Shown piece after piece: positions 10,815 through 34,871 of a stretch of 64,000 bases of DNA. The notes under the pieces are model-generated. The model searched no databases. It was not told the DNA's origin and was given only the letters and a program-made list of their open reading frames with translations. The stretch is from Membranipora membranacea (taxonomy: Eukaryota > Bryozoa > Gymnolaemata > Cheilostomatida > Membraniporidae). Location: NCBI GenBank assembly GCA_914767715.1, contig OU612065.1, forward strand, positions 11,096,001 to 11,160,000, read 5' to 3'. How positions within the stretch are numbered: position 1 is the stretch's first letter; each line of letters starts with the position of its first letter. The position numbers were made by a program, and so were the translations under genes.

Positions 10815-12201
10815 ATGATGGCAACGAGCTCTGTAGACAAATCTACTGTACAAACTATGAGAAGTAAATCTGTTTCACAAGCTGATGATGTCTCAAAAAA
10901 ACAAGGTAAGAATGATTTTCGAAAGAATCCTGTCCAAGTAGGACTACTGTGTGCCACATGTTCAATACATGTGGGCGATGAAGATAGTCTTCCGTGTGAC
11001 TTTTGCGGTAGGTATACGCATCTGTCATGTGACAAAGCCATGCATACTGATCTGTAAAGTGCACTAAATTAATATCAACCGAATCCACTGCTATACTTTT
11101 GTATAGGCTATAAAGCAACGTTGGAACCAAAACAGGCAAAGAACCTATGGGCTGGGTTCCTGGATAGAGTGGGTAAAGCCGTCGAAGGAAAAAAGGGAGA
11201 TGAACCCTTAGCCCACAAAATCATTGTTAGAATGTCTCTCAAAATAGAGCATTTAGATGATATGCTTAGGGAACACCGTGCATCAACAGATAAGGTAAAA
11301 GAAGATTTGGAAGAACTGCTTCAAAACCATCGTAATACCATGTGTGATACTAGGAATGCTCTTGATACTGCTGTTCACCGTCTTTCCGACTCTCTGATGA
11401 ACAGTAGTGCTGCACTAGTCAAAGCTAAAGCCGCTCTAGGTGAAATATCTACCCAAATCTCTGATATTATCAAATCAAAACCACCAAACCCCCAGGTACC
11501 CCCAAACCAGCCCTCACACCAAATCCGGCCAACAAAATGCTCCACCATTGAGTACTCCTGTGCCGTTTGCCCAGGCAGCTGCTTTTCAGCCACCCCCAAA
11601 TTTTGGGTACCATGCTAATTTCAGACAAGATGTGTTTAGGGGCCCTCCCATGCATAATAGACAAACACCACCATCCCAGACACCTGATCCTGATACAACC
11701 CTCGTTGTTTACAATGCCGATCATCTGAATATACGCAAAACTGTAGAAGATTTGATGATTCAATGCAAAATATACAAGTACGAAGTTAACCATGCAAATG
11801 TTCTATCGAAGTCCTCAACTGACAACCGACCATCAAAACCTATATTCGTCATATGTGACCAACCCCGCACAAAGTGGAATTTTATCCGTGACATCAACAA
11901 GCTACGAGATAAATACCCTGGTTATGAAGGAATGTATGCACGCCCATATCTCAGTGGCGATGATTTGAGAGCTGATCGAAATCTGTACCGGAAGTTAGTT
12001 GACATCAGGCAGCTACATCGCGGTCGGATCTTCAAAATCTACAAGGGAGATATATATGAAAAGACAGAGGACAGCTTTGATAAATACGTAGAACCGATGG
12101 AAAACCAGAATGATGACAACAGTGAAACAGATATCCCTGACCGGGAAGCAGCAACAGATACTTCCGATAGTACACCCATAATAGGAAATGGCGGCGCCTA
12201 A
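10815..12201 (+). pseudogene. LINE ORF1 (PHD-finger RNA-binding protein), broken
   Basis: ORF1 of the CR1/L2-type element. The first open piece (10815-11057) begins MMATSSVDKSTVQT and includes a Cys-rich finger with C-x2-C, C-x2-C and H-x2-C spacing, typical of PHD-type fingers found in ORF1 of several CR1/L2 lineages. It is cut by stops around 11055. A second piece (11121 to about 11500) is helical and heptad-like (ISTQISDIIKSK), and a third frame (about 11440-12201) has a Pro/Gln-rich linker and a basic-acidic C-terminal domain (KWNFIRDINKLRDKYPGYEG). At least two frame breaks separate these pieces. The last 14 bases overlap the ORF2 start. Confidence 0.8.
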
Positions 12202-13720
12202 TTTGAAAATTTTGTCGATGAATGCTAACTCAGTAACTGGTAAATTGAACCTTATTAAATGCTACGTCGAAACGTACAGACCTGACTTAGTGTGTATTTG
12301 TGAGACAAAGATTAGCGGAAATTTTGATGACAATGAGCTATTTGGTAATGAGTTTACTCTCTGGAGAAATGATCGGGCTCAAGGTGCTGGAGGAGTCCTA
12401 ATTGCAATGAGGAACAACATCAGCGCAAAAGTAATAGAGAGCTACTCTGGACCTGGGGAGTCTGTTACCATCAAACTACAAATCCATGATAAAATTGTTT
12501 TAATGTTGTAACCTTCTATAGACCCCCCTGTGAATATGAGCTTGATAATCTGAAAGACATTTGTATAGTGTGGCCAACAGTTCTATTCTGTTAGGAGATT
12601 TCAATTTGCCAGACATTGAGTGGGCCTTGGACATCCCAGAAATTCATTACACCAGCGGGCTCTTGATATAATTATGGAAGCTGATCTTGCTCAACTTTTT
12701 AGTGGGCCAACACACAGGTTAGGAAATACACTGGATCTAGTTTTGATAAATAGATCACTCCTTGATGATTTAAATGTACTTTGTAACATACTAAGTCGTA
12801 TACCCGGTCACAATATGATTTTGGTTGATGTATATGTTCAAGTTTTCAGTTCACACATAGCACCCGCACAAGCAACCGTTAAGAAGAAATACAACTTTAG
12901 AAAAGCTAATTTTACGGAAATAGAAAATGACTACAAGGATTTGAAAGAAAGAATAGGCCACTACGACAACGTTTCACAAATATGGACAGACTTGGACCAG
13001 ACTACAAAGCAGGTGTTAGATAGAATCCCTTCCATTCTCCCCGTCCAATTGGCTAACCATGGATTACTCGAAATGTCGTTAGGAAACTATGACGACTGAA
13101 ACGTCTTTACGATAAATTAAATAGGTTTCATCAAACACCAAAATGAAGACGACAACTTTGAACGAGAAATCCATCGTGATATATCAAGAGCCAAAGCAGA
13201 CTATATGAAGAACCACCTTACCAAGACAATGGAAGAAGGTAACTCAAAGCCACTATATAACTATCTTAAAAAACATACCGGGCGTTCTAATAGTATTGCC
13301 GGACTGAAAAACACTGTCTCTCACAATATCCCTAATGCCTTAGCGGACCACTTTGCCAAAGTCTACGAACGCAGAGACTTGCCAGTACCTACTTTGGATC
13401 ATTCATCATACCCCACTATGGAACCGCTTAAACTGACTAAAGCAGGTATCGAGAGTTTGATAAACAAACTTGACAGTCCGATTTTTAAAGGAGGTGACAG
13501 GTCAGATGTTAACAATTATCGACCAATCAGTCTAACATGTGTTTTATGTAAAATTTTGGAACATGTAATATGCTCTAGGATGTGAACTCATATTAATGAC
13601 TATGGTATAGAAAAAGAAAATCAACATGGATTTCGAAAGAATTTAAACACTACAACACAGCTTGTACATGTGACTCACCAAGCTGCCGAAGCTCTCGATC
13701 GAAAACGTGACTACCACATA

Positions 13721-14069
13721 CCCTATAGGAGATTAAATTAGCTAGAGTTTAATTTCGCTATCTGGACCTGGTACTAAATTTCACTAGTACTAAATTTCGC
13801 CAGTAGGCTTACTAGTGAAAATTTTTTTGAAATGTCCAAGCTGGGATTCGAACCCAGGGCATAAAATCTCCATCTGATTGCAAGGCAGACACTTAGACCA
13901 CTACACCACGCTAGCTTGCATGCTCAAGTGAGGTGTATTCCTGAATAATTGTACATTGTTTATGAAACTATGGTGAGTGAGTTTAATTTAAGATACACTA
14001 AATTTCGCAACCTAGGCAACAACGCGAAAAGCGAATCCTAAATGCTGCGAAAACTAAACTCCTATAGGG
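13721..14069. mobile_element. 349-bp MITE inserted in LINE ORF2, TA target duplication
   Basis: Terminal inverted repeats start CCCTATAGGAG (13721) and end CTCCTATAGGG (14069), flanked by TA on both sides (13719-13720 and 14070-14071). Taking out the element and one TA rejoins the RT reading frame exactly: RDYHI followed by VSFDFTKAFDRVP. The inside contains repeats of AAATTTCGC and a tRNA-like sequence. TA duplication points to a Tc1/mariner-type transposase acting in trans, but that is inference. Confidence 0.9.
13834..13917 (-). repeat. tRNA-like (SINE-type) sequence with Pol III A and B boxes
   Basis: On the minus strand the A box TGGTGTAGTGG and the B box GGTTCGAATCC are intact and properly spaced. 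The T stem (CTGGG/CCCAG) and a seven-base anticodon loop CTTGCAA (UGC) can be drawn. The acceptor stem does not pair well, the anticodon stem has a mismatch, and the variable region is unusually long, so this is a tRNA-derived sequence rather than a working tRNA gene. It lies inside the TA-flanked MITE. Confidence 0.7.
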
Positions 14070-15385
14070 TAGTCAGCTTCGACTTCACAAAAGCGTTCGA
14101 CCGTGTTCCTTATGACCTGCTTGTATATAAACTATGAAAATACAACTTCGACCAATCGTGTGTCATGTGGATTGAGAACTGGCTGAAGGACAGAGTCTCG
14201 CTAGTATCTGCGAACGGACATCTTTCCAAAGAGTTTGAGGTCTGTTCCGGTGTACCGCAGGGCTCTGTGCTTGGGCCTTTGCTCTTTCTCCTGTATATAA
14301 ATGATATCCAGTCTGGTGTTTCTTATTCAGATTGTCGGCTTTACGCAGATGATACCCTCTTGCAATGCGATGTTACTAATGATCAATCTCTGCTTCATAA
14401 AGATGTCGATGTTCTTTATAGATGGGCTTGTAATTGGGGAATGTCCTTTAATCCTAAAAAGTGTGTAGATGTATAAGTAGGAAAACCTGTCCCATAACTC
14501 TGGGAAATAAACCCATCCCTTCCTCTGACTGTTCCAAATACCTAGGTGTGCATATCCAGTCCGATCTAAAGTGGAACACCCACATTTCAACCATTACAGC
14601 AAAGGCAAATAGATCTCTTGGTTTAACCCGACGCAACTTAGCCGAGGCCCCTTGTAAGACCAAGCTTATTGCATTTAAAACTATTGTACGCCTAATTTTA
14701 GAATATGCTAGACCAGTATGGTCACCCCATAATGTTGGTTTGATTAACGCTATTGAAAAGGTGCAAAGACGGGCTGTAAGGTGGACATACCATATGAAAA
14801 AACTTGACAGTGTGACTGATTGCATGTCTCGTAATGATATCATTTCTCTTCAAAACAGGAGGGATGAGCTAGACAAACTTTTCCTACGCAAGATTGAGGC
14901 AGGACTGTATGACATGAAATTAAATACATACGTTCGGTTTACTGCACACCACAATACCAGAGGTAAAGTTATCAGTTGGACACAAAACATAAATCAGTGG
15001 CGACACAGTTATTTCAATCGGGTCAGAGGTGAGATTAAAGTATACTTTGAAAATCCTACGCTTAACTAACTAACATTCTTGTCTCTAATACCTTTATATT
15101 ATATACTAGTATTGTTGATATGTTCTGTAGCCCATAAATGAAACACCATTGACCAGTGGCGATCAACTAGCAGTGTTCGGCAAGCAGTTTTTACGTTATG
15201 TTTTCTTTTTGTAAGTTTTTCACATTAGTGTGTTTTTTTCTGGATTATTATTTTCGAAGTTTTCATCAAACGTAAAAACATCATCCGTACACCGCAACAG
15301 CACACCACGATGAACATCGACCCACAGCTGGTCAATATATCCTGCATGCCCACCCTATTAGGCTAGGCGGTTAGGATTAATTGGG

Positions 15386-15408
15386 AAGTAAATAAGTAAG
15401 TAAGTAAG
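15386..15408 (+). repeat. 3' microsatellite tail of the CR1/L2-type LINE
   Basis: AAGTAAATAAGTAAGTAAGTAAG at the end of the LINE 3' UTR. Simple 3-8 base tails in place of poly(A) are typical of the CR1/L2 group and mark the element's end. Confidence 0.7.
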
Positions 15409-18400
15409 GTGACCATCAGGAGGGGAACGCTCCTCCTATGATTGGGAAGCGAGTGGGTTACTATCCGCAATTGCACTCGGCGGGCTGAGCTTTCCTCGGT
15501 AAAGTTGTATACATATGATTATGAACAACAGTGATGACATTGGATTGGTTGGGTGGCTGGCTAAAAAAACAACTTTTGCCTCAGAAACAACTAAGTACCA
15601 CTAAAAAACAGTACTACTAGGACATGTAATATACCGTTATTTCATTTCGAGACGTATGTGTTTGTAAGCAGTAGGCCATTCAGACTTATCAGAGGCCAGT
15701 GAATGTGAGTTACATTCTCCCAAGTCCCTGGTCAAAGTCAATTTGGATTTTGTTCAAAAACAAAACATTCCTAACATCAAAGTCTACTCCCCTTCTTTAT
15801 AGGCTTGGTAAGATCACAGCATTAACTGAGTCGAAGTAAATAGACAATAAATGTCTATGAAGTGTGGTGACTGCTGTGGAAAACAAAAAATCTTTCCAGA
15901 GTGACTGAAAACGCTACAAGAGGAACAGGAAAATTTCACTGTAACCTGCTAATATTGTGTCTGCCACAATTTAAGCTATCCTTAAATCATATTAAAAAAA
16001 ATAGTGTTGACTTGTTTACTCTGCATGGCACCTCAGCTGATTCATCATAACAACTCTGTATTTAAAGGAAAATTTGATTTTTTTGAAATGTTATTTCTTA
16101 ATTGTAGGAATACTGTTTTATAGTAACAGCCAGAACCGGAAATCAAATAGGTCACTGCGCAAACTCACTGGTGATCCGGAGTGTTGAGAGAAAAAGCAAG
16201 TGAAAGTAACACCAATTTTCACTACTCTACTCACTGCCTAGACTGTAGGATATCCCTGTGTCACAGTCACCAATTAAGCATGTGAGAGACAACAGCAGTT
16301 CTTGATTAACTCTCAACACATACCTCTAGTCTACGCTGTCTAGTAAGTTCCATCAGTAACCTGACCAGAGTACAGTAGTGTCACTCTCCACTGCTCAGGT
16401 CAGGTCAGTGCTGTCAGTGTCACACAGGCCGCAACAAACAACTTCTAACCAAGTCCAATGAGTGCCTTCAGCCCTACTTGAACGAACTCATATCAGGAGA
16501 ACAACCCATTCTAATCATACACAATACATTAAACAATGTAAGTTAAATAAGTAAGGCCTATCATAGTAGTTTAACTCTACTACAGAAAACTACCTAGCTA
16601 CTAACTTTACTGAGTCTGAATGTCTCTTCTCTATCTTTCTGATAAATTTAATATATCTCTCTACTAGACCCAGACTGCTACTAACTCAGATTAACTGTAT
16701 AAGCCTGTTTATGTTGGCTTGAAGTTGAGCGGGGGAATCACACTCGGAAACCCAGAGAGCCTTTCAAAACAGGCTATACATCACTAAACTAGGCTTTTAG
16801 AATGGGATCGAGTAGTCAGCGTGTTTGTATGACACACACGGGGCTTCTGTTCAGAGCATAGCTTATATAATAATTATTGTTTTATCATTAGACTAGTTTA
16901 TATGAACAACACCTTTGTTCCATGATAAGGCACTAGACCTACTCGCTTGACCTAGGACTATTGGTATTATTCATTGAGAATAAGATCATGGGAATTGCAT
17001 GCCTTTACATTGCCAATGTCCAGTATCAACCACCGATAATACTGGACATTGGTATAGTTAAGTCTCTGGAGCCTCCAAGATTCTCATTTTTGATATAATA
17101 TACTTATCTAGCCCTGTTCTTTGGTTGGTGTAATATCGCTTTCATACATAAATGGTATATATATATATATCTAGCTGTCAATGGTTTTCATCCCCACTGT
17201 ATCTAGTGGGAGTGTAGTCCCACTCATTCTACCCTGGCGATCTCACCTTAGACGGTCTTAGGCCTATACACGTTACTTTGATTGCTGCCAGAAATGGGCC
17301 TTGAGGTATGACTGTTTTTTGAGGATCGAAGATAGAAAGTATTGCACTAAGTCGACTGAGACAAAAGTTTGTATTGTCCAAGGCTATTAGATATTAGACT
17401 CAAAGTAGTTTGCGGTAGTTTCAGTGCTTGCAAGTTGTCATGACATGACGGTTCTTCTATAGTAATGGAGTTTAGTCAGAGTTGAACAGTGATAACTATT
17501 TCCTATGATTTAGAGCCAGACTAAATTGTCAGTCCCTATGCTATTAAAATAAAGTTAACTTATTTTGACCTTCCTCGGAACATCAAAAGGTGTAGCGTTG
17601 TCAAGATCTGATAATTTGGGCCCGTAAATGTTTGTAGATTTTCAAGACTACAACATTTATAGATGTAGTGCAATTAGTGTGTACATCTGACAAAATTCAT
17701 TTGCATGTATCTTAAACTATTCCAAGTTTTACCGTCTGTCACATTGTTTGTTCTCTTGCATCAAAAACCCTAAATATGTGATTAAAATTTTAATCGCTAG
17801 CGCTAAATGACCCTACCCATAGTACATTTTCTATTGGTTGCAACAGTAGGTTAACTCTAACTGGTTTTTGTTCTATCGAAGTGATCATTGTTGATTTAGT
17901 AGATGTCTGGAACTCGCAAATTTCCATCGATGAGTTGATGATTGTCTTTCGCCTTGCGAGAGAATGCATGTTTGCGATTGTCACAAGAAGCAGTGATTGC
18001 GCCGACAACGACGAACCCTCTTATTCTATGAGGCTTGTCACACAGGCCCATTGATATGCTGGTTGGATACGTACCAGAATTCTAGGCCAATCGACTTTTA
18101 AAATTAAGAGAAACTACATCTCTAAATTGAATGAAGGCGTTATATTCTATTCCTTGATGAGCATATATATATATATATATATTATCAAAGTTGGTTGAGA
18201 ACAAGCAGTGCAGCTCACATGAGAACTCATGCGGTATCGTCACTATCCAATCTCAATTTACCATCAGATAATTAACTTTTAGAATTCATAGTATGTAAAA
18301 GCATGGCAATGGTCGAGTGTCCCAAAATGTTAGTAAACTGTAGCTGTTCACCATGGCTATCCTTTACATGTAACCATGTAACCACTATGGGGTGATGTTG

Positions 18401-19018
18401 CTTTAACTGTGGCGTCAGAAGTTACGCCTTGTGTGTCGGGTTTGTTGGTGCGGGTGGGCGTTGTTAAGTATCATCATTAGCAGCTGAGAGTATGTGTGAA
18501 AAGTCAGTATCACTTAATAAATTAGTAGGCTGGGATGTATAATGCATAACTGGCCATCCTATGATTGTTATCAGGATATCAAGCTCTAGACACAAACTAG
18601 TATTTATGGTCTGTCTTAGTTAACCCTATCGGCATCATTTAACATAGCTGTGTATTCTACACTACACTATACATTCCTCTCTCAGCATGAGGTTTCTTAT
18701 GGTGGCATCATGTATTGATTCAACAAAGAATTTAAGGTTAGTTTGTGTCATTTTGAGATGGCCTTGTCCGTTGTTATTGACCATGATCTGAGTGCACAGT
18801 CGGTTATCTCGAGTAATGATATTAAACTGGTGTGTAGAATTAGGAACTGGAGCAATGAGGTCACTGGTCGGAATGATGCCTCAGACCTATCGCTAAATGC
18901 ACTCATTGCATTAGTAAGCAATCAACTGAAGTCAGAGTTTAATCTACCGCTGTCAATATAGCTCAAGATGTTTTGTTTATTTATAGCATTGTACTGCCAG
19001 TGAACATTTGATTATCAG
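15409..19018. other. Gene-poor stretch upstream of the TAO kinase
   Basis: I see no coding exon with family resemblance in these 3.6 kb. Features are a perfect 14-bp hairpin (17013-17026 with 17039-17052, CCAATGTCCAGTAT), TA runs near 17155 and 18165, and a GC-richer patch at 18410-18470. Non-coding 5' exons and the promoter of the kinase probably lie here; an acceptor-like TTATCAG at 19012-19018 just before the start codon supports a 5' UTR intron. Confidence 0.5.
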
Positions 19019-19077
19019 GAGTGTTTTATTGCTTTGATATCGACAAGGAAATTCAGCTGCACACACGTTAGAGCACG

Positions 19078-31431
<12,354 letters not shown>

Positions 31432-34400
31432 CGTCTATCCCATACACCGCAACGTTTTTTGGATATCAGCTCCTAGCGAGAAACTATCTTTGGGAGATTA
31501 TTATTCCTGGCTACCTCAGGTTAAGGTTACATAATAGGTATTCCGGCTACAGCTGAGGCTTCTAGCCTCATAACTTCACCTACAGAGCACAACAGAAGCG
31601 CTTTTTTACCTGTTGTTGGGTTGTGATGGAAGATTGTGATATACCTGGCAGCTAGCCATCAGTCGATCCATGGTGTCAGATTTCAACAATTCTAATGCTA
31701 TGGTATCATTTCCTGATTTGGGGGTACTATCTTTTTATATTGCCTCTGATCACTAATGACTCTGATATAAGATCAATACTGACAGACCTACCGAAGAATC
31801 ACTGAAGTAATAATGTCTGGTGCATTACAAATACTGTGTGTGCGTGAGAAGGTCAGGGGCAGTGCTGTGCTATATTCAGCAGTTCTAATCAAGGATACAA
31901 TCCGGGGTTAATTAAATAATAGTACATAATCAATGTGATGCGCACCAAAATAATGTTCGTGTTTTATTTACTTTGGAATGTGAGAATGTTGGCACATTTG
32001 CTGCTTTAAATTCTATAACCGAGTCTTTGTTTCTTATATCTAGGCAGTATTGATGCAGGGGGCTCATCCCCGCAACTAGGTAATGTATTTAGGATTCTAA
32101 ACTCCTCACTTTAACACGCATAGTCATACATGTATTAAATTTGTGCTATATTGAGAACACACATCACATATTATGCCAAAATATCAAATCTTTTATCACT
32201 GACCACCTACTCTTCGTTGAAAGTATTATTTATCATCACAAAGCTATTTTCCAGTCATTGTTTTGGCTTGGCTAATCTATATTTGTGTGAATTAAATACT
32301 CTTTTTATATGCTTTATTGTAATGATTAACAATGTAATGATTAACGCTCATATATTATGTTGATAAATGAATTACTCTATTTCTTTTTTTTGCTGAATCG
32401 GCCTCTTCCCATAAAGATGCTGTTTATTTTTTGTACAGATGTGATGTCATGATTATACTTCATCATCACTGCGTTATTGCATGGAAACATTACACCAAAT
32501 AAATAAAAATCAGAAACGTAATAACCTGCCTCAACTGTACTATTCGCCTAAACTTTTTTTGTTTCTATTATGTCACATCTTAAGACAAAAGACCATTGGA
32601 AACTTGATCACAATAGGCGTCAGCTATCCTTTGTGTAACCTCTCAACTCCTTCAGCCTCTAGCTCATTGGTTATACGTGTTGAACGGATACAGCCTGTAA
32701 TATCTAGGAATGATATCGATATCAGCAAGGGCTAGAAGACAGATGGTCCTTTTTCCAGTAGTAACCAACTCTGCCATCATATGCTATCGTTGCGAAGCGA
32801 ATTGATGTCAATAAAAGTGCCAAAAATAAGATATACAGTACTTGTAATCATTGTAATCGACATGAGGAATTAGAAAATGCAAACCCCAAAAAGGGAGACA
32901 ATGAATCAATTTTTCTAACTGGTTATACATGGATTTGTGTTTCATTAGAAAAAATTGATATTATTTTCTTGTACATACCCTTGGCAAATGGCAACTGTCT
33001 GGAGTGGGAAGCTGCTAAAAGTCTTGATTAAAATTCAACTGTGAACGGCTTTTGATTATCAACCGGCAGCGATTAAATAACCGTTGATATTCAATAAACC
33101 AATCCAGCTTTTTCTTGTTTGGAGATTTCTATAAACTTTCCTACCATATCATTAGTTAGTTTGCAAATTGTCTTATAGCTTTTGCTACGGAGAGCCTCAT
33201 CCAATTGGTTATCAGCCCTGTGAACTGTAAATTTAATTCCGCATTACTTCCCTTTACCATGGTGTAAGATGGAAAAATATATATACAATCCGAAATACAC
33301 ATGAGGTTGTCTTTCAACATCAATCAATCTTTCTTCCATAAAATCACACGCTGTGCAGTTCGATTAAAAATAAAATTCATAAATGCTAGATGACATCATC
33401 TTGAGATGTTTAATTCATTGTTACTCGAATTCCTCACACAAGATAAATATCATTGTTGGCGTTTTCTATAATGGAAAACATACAGTATTTTGTTTTCCGT
33501 TGTGATTATTTCTTTTTCATCCATACAGTAAGAAATAGTAATGACATCATTTAGCATAGCTTTAAAATGATTGTACTCAATTTACACAAGCCAATTACAA
33601 TGCATACATGTGTTATACAGGCAGATCACGCTGACTAAGTATTGTATGCTGACAGTGTGTGATAGACTAAGGCAGTGAGCGGCTGTATATTTTGAGAGCT
33701 GGGCAGTAACAGTCATAACCTCATTGCGCTTCTATGAGATATTCGGTGTACTATTATTTTATTAATAGATATTTTCACAGCATTATTAGAACTTTCTAAC
33801 ATAACCTGCTGCCTCAGAAGGTTCTGCAGCTCATGGAAGATTTATTTGTAGCAGAATTTGGTTAAGGTGAGTCATATTGACAACATTTTGTGTAACATCT
33901 TGTTGAGCCCTAACAACTGTACAACAATAATAACGAAAAATGGCTTTACAAATTTTTTGAGATGCTTGAGGGTGCTTGTACTTTTCTCTCTCTCATGTGA
34001 AGCAACATGATATTTATTTATAAAACCCAAACTAATTTTTCTCACAGATAAGTTCCTATATTTCACATTCCATACAATACATTTACTGCGATTAACCCAA
34101 CGATGTTAATGTCATGCAAAGCAATGAAAATGGCTTAGGGTACAATGAAGGTTCTTTTGTAATTTGTTGCAAAAATATTGAGTGTAAATGAAATTTACCA
34201 ACTTGATTAAAAATACCTCAAAACTCTTTTCCCACGCAAACTGTTTTCAAAGCAGGTAGCATTATTTATTATAATGTAGTTGAGAGCTGCTATGTTGTAA
34301 CAGTATAACAGTAGGTATCACATATTGATAGAGATAATTATATCTGCAGACCTAATGAGAATTCCCAGCATAAAAATCTCACTGGATTATACATTTGAGG

Positions 34401-34742
34401 TGCTTAATTAAGTTCAGGTTAATGTAGCAATAATTTAATGCAGTTAGGATTATGTTTGTGACCAAGCAATTAAATTATTGGTGATATTGGATTTAAAACT
34501 GAATGAGTAATTAAGGACTAAAAAACCGATGAAAGCCTGACGGCCTGAGACAATAGCATTGAAAGGATAGGCATAAACTAAGGTACGATAATTGCAGAAT
34601 GAATCGAGGCGGTGTCACTCGTTTGTGGGATGATTTTTAGGTTGCATGTGATCATGTTGATATAAATGTTTCTTATATTGTGCAGCTGTTTGAACTCTCT
34701 GACTCTAGCTAAAACTATTTATCAGGACCGAGAAGTGAATCA

Positions 34743-34744
<2 letters not shown>
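31432..34744. other. Stretch after the TAO kinase; possible alternative last exon at 32044
   Basis: No separate gene is recognised. TATATCTAG at 32035-32043 is followed by a short open frame. If spliced from the GTGAGA inside the last TAOK exon (after 31363), the frame would read DDG SIDAGGSSPQLGNVFRI and end at a TAA about 75 bases on. The rest of the interval is AT-rich with no coding signal I could support. Confidence 0.35.

Positions 34745-34795
<51 letters not shown>
34745..34795. repeat. Perfect (GCT)17 trinucleotide repeat
   Basis: Fifty-one bases of uninterrupted GCT, 77 bases upstream of the ATG of the small membrane-protein gene at 34872. In the sense transcript it would read as a CUG repeat in the 5' leader. 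The minus strand gives a polyserine open frame, which I take as a shadow. Confidence 0.95.
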
Positions 34796-34871
34796 ACTTA
34801 TTATACGGAACAGACTCGACCTCTCATTGACATTATCAGGAGTACAAAGGTGTATCCGCTGATTTCTTATA

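Larger units (their letters stand above)
12188..15069 (+). pseudogene. LINE ORF2 (endonuclease-reverse transcriptase), broken
   Basis: ORF2 begins MAAPNLKILSMNANSV and overlaps the ORF1 stop by 14 bases. Endonuclease motifs (N in NANSV, E in CETK, GDFN) and RT motifs (FTKAFDRVP, PQGSVLGPL, YADD) are present. Disruptions seen: a frameshift near 12510, a frameshift near 12640, a frameshift near 13100, a deletion before 13480, a TGA at 13583, the MITE at 13721-14069, a TGA near 14135, and a frameshift near 14470. The final piece (SSDCSKYLGVHIQSDLKW through VQRRAVRWTY) is the connection/thumb region and ends at 15069. The copy cannot encode an active enzyme. Confidence 0.88.
10700..15408 (+). mobile_element. 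CR1/L2-group non-LTR retrotransposon, nearly full length but decayed
   Basis: A two-ORF LINE. ORF1 pieces (from about 10815) carry a PHD-type zinc-finger start (CATC, then CDFC and HLSC) and a helical segment. ORF2 starts at 12188 with an APE-type endonuclease (SMNANSV, ICETK, GDFNLPD), followed by reverse transcriptase (NNYRPISL, FTKAFDRVP, PQGSVLGPLLFLLYIND, YADD) and a C-terminal thumb region up to 15069. It is broken by frameshifts, by stops at 13583 and about 14135, and by an internal deletion just before FKGGDRSDVNNYRPIS that removed the usual start of the RT domain. A 349-bp MITE is inserted at 13721. The element ends in a TAAG/AAGT tail (15386-15408), as is usual for this group. The exact 5' end is unclear. 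Confidence 0.9.

Noticed and set aside
13834-13917. Functional tRNA-Ala(UGC) gene
   Set aside because: A and B boxes are good, but the acceptor stem does not pair and the variable region is too long, so it is treated as a tRNA-derived repeat.
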